From DAOMOP01 sp035444405 (GTDB lineage Bacteria; Pseudomonadota; Gammaproteobacteria; Burkholderiales; Rhodocyclaceae): DNA of 34,994 nucleotides. The stretch spans positions 1 through 34,994 of the forward strand of contig DAOMOP010000016.1 in NCBI GenBank assembly GCA_035444405.1. The letters are read 5' to 3'. The position numbers and the translations under genes were made by a program. Shown one piece after another: positions 14,578 through 21,719 of this stretch. How positions within the stretch are numbered: position 1 is the stretch's first letter; the number at the start of each line of letters is the position of its first letter. The notes under the pieces were generated by a model. It was not told the DNA's origin. It saw only the letters and a list, made by a program, of their open reading frames with translations, and ran no database searches.

Positions 14578-14605
14578 ATTATCTTATCGTCCTTGCAAAA
14601 GTCAA
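14578..14605 (-). promoter_or_regulatory. Sigma70-type promoter for the diguanylate cyclase
   Basis: On the minus strand, TTGACT (14600-14605) and GATAAT (14578-14583) are separated by 16 nt, a near-consensus pair in otherwise GC-rich DNA. The predicted start near 14571 is about 6 nt before the riboswitch. Confidence 0.7.
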
Positions 14606-14790
14606 GGCGGGTAGATCAAGGCGGGCGACGCGGGTTTGCGGCAGCGCGCTTGCGGACGGCGGTGCCGGCACGGGCTGCCGCACTGCCCGGCGTGGGTGTG
14701 CCGAAGCGCGTCGAGCGCATTGCTGTGCGGCACTTTCGTGGTTCAATGGTGGTCCACCGGACACTCATTCACAGCGAGGAGGAGACCGCG

Positions 14791-14985
14791 ATGTTCCTGG
14801 TCATCAACGGTAAGTGCATCTGCTGCGACGTGTGCCTGCCCGAGTGCCCGAACGGGGCGATCTCGGCGGGCAAGGACATTTTCTACATCGATCAGAAGAA
14901 ATGCACGCTGTGCGTCGGCTTCTACGACCGGCCACAGTGCATCGAGGTCTGTCCGGTCGAAGCGGTCGACGTCGTGGCGGCCTGA
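14791..14985 (+). CDS. 2[4Fe-4S] ferredoxin, Allochromatium (Alvin) type
   Basis: This 64-residue ferredoxin starts at ATG 14791 behind AGGAGGAG at 14776-14783. Cluster-binding cysteines are C9-x2-C12-x2-C15-x3-C19 and C38-x2-C41-x8-C50-x3-C54. The eight-residue insertion between C41 and C50 is the mark of Alvin-type ferredoxins, which have very low potentials. C11 is a ninth, extra cysteine beside cluster I. In Thauera and Azoarcus such a ferredoxin gives electrons to benzoyl-CoA reductase. It could also accept electrons from the AOR in this window. It is a lone gene, with 375 nt upstream shared with the diguanylate cyclase leader. Apart from that promoter and riboswitch I see nothing definite in 14606-14775. 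Confidence 0.93.
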   Translation: MFLVINGKCICCDVCLPECPNGAISAGKDIFYIDQKKCTLCVGFYDRPQCIEVCPVEAVDVVAA

Positions 14986-15077
14986 GGGCCGCATCCCGTT
15001 GCGGGCGTGCGCGCAGCGCGCCTGCGTCACATCTGTCGTCATCAACGCCGTGCGCGAGCGCGGCGGGGGTGTTCCGC

Positions 15078-15153
15078 GGCCGCTTGAATGCGGCCCGCAG
15101 GGCGGTTTTGAACAGACACAAAAAATCGTGTCTGCCGTTTGGATTGTGTATCG
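15078..15153. promoter_or_regulatory. Hairpin and second PaaX-site-like element in the ferredoxin/paaX convergent gap
   Basis: The 266-nt gap between the ferredoxin stop and the paaX stop has a hairpin GGCCGC-TTGAAT-GCGGCC (15078-15095). It also has GACACAAAAA at 15115-15124 opposite TGTGTATCG at 15145-15153. The spacing (38 nt over the arms) nearly equals the 39 nt of the main operator at 16420-16458, whose arms are GATACAAA and TTTGTATC. Nested inside is a perfect 7-bp repeat CAGACAC (15113-15119) / GTGTCTG (15128-15134). Confidence 0.45.
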
Positions 15154-15251
15154 GATGGTGCGCTGCAGCGCAAACGCGTGGCCGCCGCTCGGGGCCGGAC
15201 CGGGTGGTCGCTGCGGCGCCGAGGCCGGGCGCGGTGGGTTCCGAGCGGAGC

Positions 15252-16208
15252 CTACCCGGTCGCCACCGTCGGTGACGGAGTCTCGTCCCTGAGCCCGCCG
15301 AAGCGCTCGTAGAAGTACTCCGAGGCCGGCGGCAGCGGACCGTCGGGCGTCTCGCACACGGCCATCAGATGCTGCTGCGCGAGCGGCCAGGTGACACGAT
15401 ACAGGTCGCGGCACAGCTGGCGCGCGATCACCCCACCCCAGTCGCTGGGCATCAGCTGCTCGGGCAGTTGCGGGTCGTGCAGCAGCGCGCGGCGGAACTC
15501 GTGCATCGTCAGCGTCTGCATCAGAAAGCACTGCTCCGGATCGAGCGTGCGCGCGTTGCGCAACGCGCGCAGCGCGGGCCGGAAGCGGTCGGCGAATTCG
15601 CGGTAGGTCGCGTCGATCTGCTCGAGGTTCCAGCATTCGCGCGCCAGTGCCTGCAACGGACGGCTCGACAGCGCGCCGAGGTTCGACGCCGTCATCGCCA
15701 CGACCTTGTCGTGGGCGCCGGTGTCCTGCAGGATTTCCATCAGCGTCTCGGTCTCGGCCGACGGGTGGGCGAGCACGCCGGGCGCGACGTTGCCGTAGCC
15801 CGCCCATGACAACTCCTTGCGCAGCGCGTCGCGCAAGGGGGCGCCCAGCGTCGAGGGCATGATCACGATCTGCCACTCGCCGTTCCAGCGCTCCTGCGGG
15901 GCGTGGTAGATGCGCCGGTAGGCGTGCTCGAAGCGCCGCCGCCCGGACGGCGTCAGGCTGTAGTAGCTCTTGCGCCCGATCTGTTCGGACACCAGCCACT
16001 TGTCCTGCGACAGGCGGTACACGCTGGTGCGCACCATGCGCTCGTTCAGCCCCAGCGGCTCGACCAGCCGCATCACGCTGCCCAGCCACACGGTGCCGCC
16101 GTGCTCGCCGATGAAATCGCCATAGACGGTGATGATCAGCGAGTTGGCGCGCACCCGGCGCTGCGCCAGGTAGTCGCTGATCCATTGTTCGATGAAGCGG
16201 CTTTTCAT
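15252..16208 (-). CDS. paaX: PaaX-family phenylacetyl-CoA-responsive transcriptional repressor
   Basis: This 318-residue PaaX protein begins MKSRFIEQWISDYLAQRRVR. The N-terminal winged helix (about 20-95) contains NSLIITVYGDFIGEHGG and NERMVRTSVYRLSQDKWLVS. The middle part carries WQIVIMP, and the C-terminal ligand and dimer domain has the usual PaaX layout. In E. coli, PaaX represses phenylacetate genes and is released by phenylacetyl-CoA. Here it is transcribed away from the fdhD-pad cluster, and the inverted repeat at 16419-16459 lies between them. ATG 16208 has GGAAGG about 13 nt upstream. It is likely the master switch of the anaerobic pad genes, sensing the PadJ product; this is inference from position. 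Confidence 0.93.
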   Translation of the reverse strand: MKSRFIEQWISDYLAQRRVRANSLIITVYGDFIGEHGGTVWLGSVMRLVEPLGLNERMVRTSVYRLSQDKWLVSEQIGRKSYYSLTPSGRRRFEHAYRRIYHAPQERWNGEWQIVIMPSTLGAPLRDALRKELSWAGYGNVAPGVLAHPSAETETLMEILQDTGAHDKVVAMTASNLGALSSRPLQALARECWNLEQIDATYREFADRFRPALRALRNARTLDPEQCFLMQTLTMHEFRRALLHDPQLPEQLMPSDWGGVIARQLCRDLYRVTWPLAQQHLMAVCETPDGPLPPASEYFYERFGGLRDETPSPTVATG

Positions 16209-16418
16209 TGTTGTCGTGCCTTCCGGCCGGGAGCTGTCGGGGTTGTAGCGACGGACGGCCCGGTGCCGGTGCCGCCGTCGCGCGGATGATTTTAGTCAAG
16301 AACTCCCCACCGCAAAAGGCGCATCGTGGCCTTGACGCGCTCGCCGAGGGTGTCCTTGTGCGCCGCTGCGGTCCGCTGCAGCGCACAATCGATGGAGCGC
16401 CAACAATCTGAAGTAATG

Positions 16419-16459
16419 CGATACAAAAACCTTGACGTCAGCAGGATTGATTTGTATCG
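16419..16459. promoter_or_regulatory. Probable PaaX operator (perfect 9-bp inverted repeat)
   Basis: CGATACAAA (16419-16427) and TTTGTATCG (16451-16459) are perfect reverse complements, 23 nt apart. One arm ends just before the -35 of the pad promoter and the other covers its -10, the geometry of a repressor site. PaaX sites in other bacteria are also long imperfect palindromes with wide spacers. No other regulator gene adjoins it. Confidence 0.7.
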
Positions 16460-16460
16460 T
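16432..16460 (+). promoter_or_regulatory. Candidate promoter of the fdhD-pad operon
   Basis: TTGACG (16432-16437) and TATCGT (16455-16460) with 17-nt spacing read toward fdhD. The predicted leader is about 65 nt. The surrounding 16209-16531 gap (323 nt) also must hold the paaX promoter, which I could not define. Confidence 0.6.
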
Positions 16461-16531
16461 TAAGTCCATGGCGTGTCCGATGGGGTGGTTTCGTGCTCCT
16501 GATGGGCTGCCGCCGCAGACGAGGTGGGGCG

Positions 16532-17350
16532 ATGGAATACGGTTCGAATTCGATGGCAGACGCGCACGGCACGTACGACGTGCAGCGCTGGGTAGCGGGC
16601 GGTGCCACCTGCGCGGAGGACATGGTTGCCGAAGAGGTGCCGGTGGCGCTCGTCTACAACGGGTACTCGCACGCCGTGATGCTCGCCACGCCGCAGGATC
16701 TCGAGGACTTCGCGCTCGGCTTCAGCCTCAGCGAGGGCTTGGTGGCCGACGCGCGCGAGGTGTACGAGCTCGAGGTGGTCGAGCACGCGAGCGGCCACGA
16801 GGTGCGCATGCGCATTCCCGGCGAGCGCTTCGTCGCGCTGCGCGCACGTCGGCGCGCGCTGGCCGGGCGCACCGGCTGCGGGCTGTGCGGCGTCGAGAGC
16901 CTCGAGCAGGTGTGCCGCCAGCCGCTCGCGCGCGTCAGCGCCAATGCCGTCGTCGAGCCCGGTGCGCTGGTGCGCGCGCAATCCGAGCTGCAGTCGCGGC
17001 AGCACCTGTTCCAGCTGACCGGCGCGGTGCACGGCGCGGCCTGGTGCCGCATGGACGGCACGGTCGAGCTGGTGCGCGAGGACGTCGGCCGCCACAACGC
17101 GCTCGACAAGCTGATCGGCGCCGTCGCCGACGCGCGCAAGGGCTTCGACGACGGCTTCGTGCTGATGACCAGCCGCGCGAGCTACGAGATCGTGCAAAAG
17201 GCCGCCGCGGTCGGCATCGCCGTGGTCGCCGCGGTCTCGGCGCCGACCGGCATGGCCGTGCGCATGGCGCAGGCGGCCGGCGTGACCCTGATAGGCTTCG
17301 CGCGCGGCGAGCGCCACAGCGTCTATTCGCATCCGCAACGCATTCACTAG
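16532..17350 (+). CDS. fdhD: FdhD-family sulfurtransferase for Mo/W-bisPGD enzymes
   Basis: This 272-residue FdhD protein passes sulfur from a desulfurase to the Mo/W-bis(pyranopterin) cofactor of formate dehydrogenase-like enzymes. The active CxxC is C116-GL-C119 within RTGCGLCG. The C-terminal VREDVGRHNALDKLIG motif, DGFVLMTSRASYEIVQK and AVSAPTGMAVRMAQ are typical. ATG 16532 follows GAGGTGGGG; the open frame reaches a GTG at 16493, but that has no ribosome site and adds 13 atypical residues. It precedes padB by only 15 nt, so the likely client is the PadB catalytic subunit rather than a formate dehydrogenase, none of which is in view. Confidence 0.92.
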   Translation: MEYGSNSMADAHGTYDVQRWVAGGATCAEDMVAEEVPVALVYNGYSHAVMLATPQDLEDFALGFSLSEGLVADAREVYELEVVEHASGHEVRMRIPGERFVALRARRRALAGRTGCGLCGVESLEQVCRQPLARVSANAVVEPGALVRAQSELQSRQHLFQLTGAVHGAAWCRMDGTVELVREDVGRHNALDKLIGAVADARKGFDDGFVLMTSRASYEIVQKAAAVGIAVVAAVSAPTGMAVRMAQAAGVTLIGFARGERHSVYSHPQRIH

Positions 17351-17365
17351 AGGCGAGGAAGAGCA

Positions 17366-18580
17366 ATGACTGTCGCCAAGCAACAAGCGGTCAAGAAAGT
17401 CCCCACGTATTGCTACAACTGCGTGGCCGGGCCCGACTTCATGACCGTCAAGGTCGTCGACGGCGTCGCGACCGAGGTCGAGCCGAATTTCGCCGCGGCC
17501 GAGAAGCATCCGGCCAACGGCAAGGTGTGCGTGAAGGCCTACGGCCTCGTGCAGAAGACCTACAACCCGAACCGGCTCAAGACGCCGATGAAGCGCACCA
17601 ACCCGAAGAAGGGTCGGGACGAGGATCCCGGTTTCGTGCCGATCTCGTGGGACGAGGCGCTCGATCTGGTCGCCGACAAGCTCAACGCCGTGCGCGCGCG
17701 CGGCCTCACCGACGAGGCCGGCCTGCCGCGCGTCGCGGCGACCTTCGGCCACGGCGGCACGCCGGCCAACTACATGGGCTCGTTCCCGGCCTTTCTCGCC
17801 GCCTGGCGCAGCATCGACTACAGCTTCGGTTCCGGCCAGGGCGTCAAGTGCGTGCACTCCGAGCACTTGTACGGCGAGTTCTGGCACCGCGCCTTCACGG
17901 TCGCGGCCGACACGCCGCTCGCCAACTACGTGCTGTCGATCGGCACCAACGTCGAAGCCTCCGGCGGACCCTGTGCGGTCACGCGCCACGCCGAGGCGCG
18001 CGTGCGCGGCTACAAGCGCGTGCAGGTCGAGCCGCACCTGTCGGTGACCGGCGCCTGTTCTGCCGAGTGGGTGCCGATCCGTCCGAAGACCGACCCCGCC
18101 TTCATGTTCGCGCTGATCCACGTGCTGCTGTGCGAGCATCCGCGCGAGCGTCTCGACCTGCCCTTCCTGCGCGACCGCACCTCGTCGCCGTACCTGGTCG
18201 GCCCGGACGGCCTCTACCTGCGCGATGCGGCGAGCGACAAGCCGCTGGTGTGGGACACGGTGCGCAACGAGGCGGTGCCGTTCGACACCGCCGGGGCGGT
18301 GCCGGCGCTCGAGGGACGCTTCGTCGTGCCCGCGGCGATCACGCTCGACGCCGACGACGCGCGCCAGCCGTGGACCGACGCCGCCGGCGAGCCCGCGTAT
18401 TTCGAAGGCGTGGCCATCGACATCACCGCGCGCCGCGAGGCCGACCGCGCGCTCCGCGCCGCCAAGGAACATCGCCGGCGAGTTTCTCGACAACGCCTGT
18501 GTCGGCCAGACCATAGCCATCGACGGCCACACGCTGCCGTACCGTCCGGTCGCGGTCACGCTGGGCAAGTCGGTCAATAA
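17366..18580 (+). CDS. padB: Phenylacetyl-CoA:acceptor oxidoreductase catalytic subunit PadB, N-terminal fragment (frame broken)
   Basis: This is the molybdopterin (DMSO reductase family) catalytic subunit. PadBCD turns phenylacetyl-CoA into phenylglyoxylate, CoA and reduced quinone. The fragment starts at ATG 17366 and is in frame with PadB to about residue 335. FeS-type cysteines are C16-x2-C19 and C55; the third Cys of the usual CxxCxxxC pattern is missing (CYNCVAGPD). C162 in GVKCVHSEH is a candidate metal ligand. From about residue 336 the reading becomes DAAGEPAYFEGVAIDITARR, which resembles a PAS-domain end, not an oxidoreductase. After about residue 368 it is out of frame with the rest of PadB and stops at 18580. 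No twin-arginine signal is present, so a cytoplasmic location is expected. Confidence 0.85.
   Translation: MTVAKQQAVKKVPTYCYNCVAGPDFMTVKVVDGVATEVEPNFAAAEKHPANGKVCVKAYGLVQKTYNPNRLKTPMKRTNPKKGRDEDPGFVPISWDEALDLVADKLNAVRARGLTDEAGLPRVAATFGHGGTPANYMGSFPAFLAAWRSIDYSFGSGQGVKCVHSEHLYGEFWHRAFTVAADTPLANYVLSIGTNVEASGGPCAVTRHAEARVRGYKRVQVEPHLSVTGACSAEWVPIRPKTDPAFMFALIHVLLCEHPRERLDLPFLRDRTSSPYLVGPDGLYLRDAASDKPLVWDTVRNEAVPFDTAGAVPALEGRFVVPAAITLDADDARQPWTDAAGEPAYFEGVAIDITARREADRALRAAKEHRRRVSRQRLCRPDHSHRRPHAAVPSGRGHAGQVGQ
18371..18470 (+). other. Foreign-looking patch and frame change inside padB
   Basis: Up to about 18376 the frame of the N-terminal fragment encodes PadB-like sequence. From 18468 the PadB sequence (NIAGEFLDNACVG) resumes in another frame. 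The roughly 100 nt between read, in the first frame, as a PAS/PAC tail running into a linker (GVAIDITARREADRALRAAK). Related oxidoreductases should have a stretch of roughly 30-45 residues here leading to the IAGEFLD helix; it is absent. Causes may be assembly error, a chimeric read, or real replacement. Confidence 0.65.
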
Positions 18581-20102
18581 CGGCTGGGGCGCCTACGAAT
18601 GCTGCTGGGCGCGCACGGTGCTGGCGGTGCTCGTCGGCGCGCTCGAGGTGCCCGGCGGCACGCTCGGCACCACGGTGCGCCTGAACCGGCCGCACGACAA
18701 CCGCCACGACAGCGTGCGTGCGGGCGAGGACGGCTTCATGGTCCAGCACATGAATCCGACCGACAAGGAGAAGTGGATCGCCCAGCCGACCGGCCGCAAC
18801 CTGCACCGCACGCTGGTGCCGATCGTCGGCAACTCGGCATGGAGCCAGGCGCTGGGGCCCACCCAGCTCGCGTGGATGTTCCAGCGCGACCGCCCGGCCG
18901 ACTGGAACATGCCCGAGCCGACGCTGCCCGACGTGTGGTTCATCTATCGCACCAACCCGGCGATCTCGTTCTGGGACACGCGCACGCTGGTCGACACGAT
19001 CGCGAAGTTCCCCTTCACCGTCGCGTTCGCCTACACCATCGACGAGACCAACTGGATGGCCGACGTGCTGCTGCCCGAGGCGACCGACCTCGAGTCGGTG
19101 CAGGTCATCAAGGTCGGCGGCACCAAGTACGTCGAGCAGTTCTGGGACCACCGCGGCGTCGTGCTGCGCCAGCCGGCCGTCGCGCCGCAGGGCGAGGCGC
19201 GTGATTTCACGTGGATCAGCACCGAGCTCGCCAAGCGCACCGGACTGCTGAAGGAATACAACAACGCGCTGAACCGCGGCGCCGGCGGCGGCGCCCCGTT
19301 GAAGGACGAGGGCTACGACTTCTCGCTCGACGTCGACACCGAGCACTCGGTCGACGAGATCTGGGACGCGATCTGCCGCGCCTCGACCGCGCATCTGTCC
19401 GCTGGCCAGGACGTGCACGGCCTCGACTGGTTCAAGGAGAACGGCCTCTACACGCAGCCGATGTCGCGCTTCGAGTGGTATCTGTACCCGACCATGGAGC
19501 GCCACGGCCTGCGCTTCGAGCTGCCCTACCAGGAGCGGCTGATGCGGGTCGGCCGCGAGCTCAGGAACCGCCTGCACGAGCACGAGATGAGCTGGTGGGA
19601 CGAGCAGCTGTCGGAATATTCGGCGCTGCCCGAATGGCACGACGTGCCGGCGCGCTGGGAGCACGAGCTGGTCAAGGCGGGCGCGAAGCCCGAGGACTTC
19701 CCGCTGTGGCTGCTCGCGACCAAGAGCATGCAGTACCACACCGGCGGCAACGTCGGCATCCAGCTGATGCGCGAGGTGTCGCAGAACGTGCGCGGCCACA
19801 CCGGCGTGATCATCAACGCCAGCACGGCGAAGAAATACGGCCTCTTCGAAGGCGACCGCGTCGAGATCCGCTCGCACATCGGCGTGACCTACGGCAAGGC
19901 GGTGCTCGCGCAGGGGGTGCGCCCCGACACGCTGGTGATCGTCGGCCAGTTCGACCACTGGGCGACGCCCTACGCCAAGGACTTCGCCATGCCGAGCCTG
20001 AACACGATCGCGCCGATGTCGCTCGACCTCACCGACGCGACCGGCTCCGGCTCGGACATCGTGCGGGTGCAGCTGCGCAAGATCGAAGGAGAGGTGCAAT
20101 GA
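18468..20102 (+). CDS. padB: PadB, C-terminal fragment (continues in a different frame)
   Basis: These 544 codons complete PadB after the break. There is no start codon at the junction, so the boundary is where homology resumes. It has VTLGKSVNNGWGAYECCWAR, TLVPIVGNSAWSQALGP and WFIYRTNPAISFWDTRT, followed by TNWMADVLLPEATDLESVQV. The C-terminal pterin-binding domain (about 19700-20090) has MQYHTGGNVGIQLMREVSQN and LFEGDRVEIRSHIGVTYGKA. Both fragments together span 2737 nt, about 912 codons, near the size of a full PadB (about 93 kDa in Thauera). Everything downstream of the patch is well preserved, arguing against long-standing decay. The stop overlaps padC by four bases (ATGA). Confidence 0.85.
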   Translation, partial: NIAGEFLDNACVGQTIAIDGHTLPYRPVAVTLGKSVNNGWGAYECCWARTVLAVLVGALEVPGGTLGTTVRLNRPHDNRHDSVRAGEDGFMVQHMNPTDKEKWIAQPTGRNLHRTLVPIVGNSAWSQALGPTQLAWMFQRDRPADWNMPEPTLPDVWFIYRTNPAISFWDTRTLVDTIAKFPFTVAFAYTIDETNWMADVLLPEATDLESVQVIKVGGTKYVEQFWDHRGVVLRQPAVAPQGEARDFTWISTELAKRTGLLKEYNNALNRGAGGGAPLKDEGYDFSLDVDTEHSVDEIWDAICRASTAHLSAGQDVHGLDWFKENGLYTQPMSRFEWYLYPTMERHGLRFELPYQERLMRVGRELRNRLHEHEMSWWDEQLSEYSALPEWHDVPARWEHELVKAGAKPEDFPLWLLATKSMQYHTGGNVGIQLMREVSQNVRGHTGVIINASTAKKYGLFEGDRVEIRSHIGVTYGKAVLAQGVRPDTLVIVGQFDHWATPYAKDFAMPSLNTIAPMSLDLTDATGSGSDIVRVQLRKIEGEVQ

Positions 20103-20749
20103 CACGCTATGCAATGGTCGTCGATCTGCGCCGCTGCGTCGGCTGCCAGACGTGTACGGCGGCGTGCAAGCACGCCAATGCGACGCCGCCGGGCGTGCAG
20201 TGGCGCCGCGTGCTCGACATCGAGAGCGGCGAGTTCCCCGACGTGCGGCGCAGCTTCCTGCCGATCGCGTGCATGCACTGCGACGAGCCGCCGTGCGAGG
20301 AGGTGTGTCCGACCACCGCGACGAAGAAGCGCGCCGACGGCCTGGTCAGCATCGACTACGAGCTGTGCATCGGCTGCGCGAACTGCGTGATGGCCTGTCC
20401 CTACGAGGCGCGCTCGATCGTGCACGAACCGAAGTTCGCCTACGGCGACACGCCGATTCCGTCCGAGGCGGTGCGCTTCGATCCCGAGCGCATCGGCGTG
20501 TCGACCAAGTGCACCTTCTGCATCGACCGCATCGACCGCGCCGCGCAGACCGGCGAGGTGCCGGGCGTCGATCCCGAGGTCACACCGGCGTGCGTGAACA
20601 GCTGCATCTCCGGCGCGCTGCAGTTCGGCGACATCGACGATCCGGACAGCAACGTCTCCCGCCTGCTCGCCGAGACCCAGCACTTTCGCATGCACGAGGA
20701 GCTCGGCACCGGACCCGGCGTGTATTACATATGGGACAAGGCATCATGA
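20099..20749 (+). CDS. padC: PadC, iron-sulfur subunit of phenylacetyl-CoA:acceptor oxidoreductase
   Basis: This 216-residue DmsB/NrfC-type electron-transfer subunit has four [4Fe-4S] sites. Its cysteine groups are CVGCQTCTAACKH, CMHCDEPPCEEVCP, CIGCANCVMACPY, and CTFCIDRI with PACVNSC. All sixteen ligands needed for four cubane clusters appear present. It would carry electrons from PadB to the membrane subunit. ATG 20099 overlaps the padB stop, and its own stop overlaps padD, both as ATGA, so the three are translationally coupled. Length is normal for the family (about 26 kDa in the Thauera enzyme). Confidence 0.93.
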   Translation: MTRYAMVVDLRRCVGCQTCTAACKHANATPPGVQWRRVLDIESGEFPDVRRSFLPIACMHCDEPPCEEVCPTTATKKRADGLVSIDYELCIGCANCVMACPYEARSIVHEPKFAYGDTPIPSEAVRFDPERIGVSTKCTFCIDRIDRAAQTGEVPGVDPEVTPACVNSCISGALQFGDIDDPDSNVSRLLAETQHFRMHEELGTGPGVYYIWDKAS

Positions 20750-21672
20750 ACAAGCGCATCGGCAGCACCATCGCCAACGATTCCGACCGGCTGATGCCGA
20801 AGGCCCAGAAGAACTGGGACTGGCGTGCGGCGGCGAACTTCATCGCCGGCGGCGCCGGCGGCAGCCTGGTGTTCTTCACCGCGTGGGCGACGCTGGGCGG
20901 CGCGGGCTTCATCGCGCCGCTGCTGCTCGGCCTCGTGCTGGTCGGCTGTGGCCTGCTGTGCGTGTGGTTCGAGATCGGCCGCCCGTGGCGCGCGCTCAAC
21001 GTCTTCCTGCACCTGTCCACGTCGTGGATGACGCGCGAGGCGACCGTTGGCACGCTGCTGTTCGTGAGCGGCTTCCTCACGCTCGTGACCGGGGCCGGGG
21101 TGCTGGTGTGGCTGAGCGCGCTGCTCGGCGTCGCCTTCCTGTACGCCCAAGCGCGCATTCTGGCCAACAACAAGGGCATTCCGGCGTGGCGCCACCGCCG
21201 CTGCCTGCCGCTGGTGGTGTCGACCGGGCTGGCCGAAGGGGCCGGCCTGCTCGCCGTCGTGCTCGCGCTGCAGGGCGCATCGGGCGCGTGGCTGGCAGCG
21301 CTGCTGCTGGTGCTGGTGTGTGTGCGCTACCTGATGTGGCGCGCGTACCGCATCGGGCTCGTCAGCGACGGCGCACCGGCAGGCACGCTCGACGCGCTGC
21401 GCGACATCGCCAACCGCTTCACGCTGCTCGGCCACGCCGCGCCGGCGCTGCTGCTGGCGATCGGCCTGACCGGCTTCGTCGCGCCGGGCTGGAGCGCGGC
21501 GCTGGCCGGCCTTGCGGTGGTCGCAGCGGGCTGGGAGCTCAAGTACACGCTGGTGCGCCGGGCCGCCTTCACGCAGGGGCTGTCGCTTGCGCACCTGCCG
21601 ATTCGTGGTGCCGGTGTGGCGGGCGCGGCGGTGCGGCCGGGGTGGAAGGGACTGCCCGGGCAGGGCGCGTGA
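20746..21672 (+). CDS. padD: PadD, membrane subunit of phenylacetyl-CoA:acceptor oxidoreductase
   Basis: This 308-residue polytopic protein is of the DmsC/NrfD type, with about eight hydrophobic helices (for example FIAPLLLGLVLVGCGLLCVW and LLFVSGFLTLVTGAGVLVWL). It starts MNKRIGSTIANDSDRLMPKA. The conserved EIGRPWRALNVFLHLSTSWM stretch after the second helix is typical of this family. It anchors the complex to the inner membrane and hands electrons to the quinone pool. ATG 20746 overlaps padC by four bases. A strong hairpin directly follows its stop, so padBCD may be partly separated from padE transcription. Confidence 0.9.
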   Translation: MNKRIGSTIANDSDRLMPKAQKNWDWRAAANFIAGGAGGSLVFFTAWATLGGAGFIAPLLLGLVLVGCGLLCVWFEIGRPWRALNVFLHLSTSWMTREATVGTLLFVSGFLTLVTGAGVLVWLSALLGVAFLYAQARILANNKGIPAWRHRRCLPLVVSTGLAEGAGLLAVVLALQGASGAWLAALLLVLVCVRYLMWRAYRIGLVSDGAPAGTLDALRDIANRFTLLGHAAPALLLAIGLTGFVAPGWSAALAGLAVVAAGWELKYTLVRRAAFTQGLSLAHLPIRGAGVAGAAVRPGWKGLPGQGA

Positions 21673-21683
21673 CGCCTGTCCGC

Positions 21684-21719
21684 ACGACGGCTCCCGCAGC
21701 TGCGGGAGCCTCGTCGTTT
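21684..21719 (+). terminator. Strong hairpin terminator after padD
   Basis: GGCTCCCGC (21689-21697) pairs with GCGGGAGCC (21702-21710) around AGCT. Outer ACGAC/GTCGT (21684-21688 / 21713-21717) extends the stem past a 2-nt bulge, followed by a short TTT. It could end the fdhD-padBCD message or lower padE expression. No clear promoter is seen between it and padE at 21835. Confidence 0.65.

Noticed and set aside
16493..16531. GTG 16493 as fdhD start
   Set aside because: No ribosome site, atypical extra residues; ATG 16532 has GAGGTGGGG upstream.
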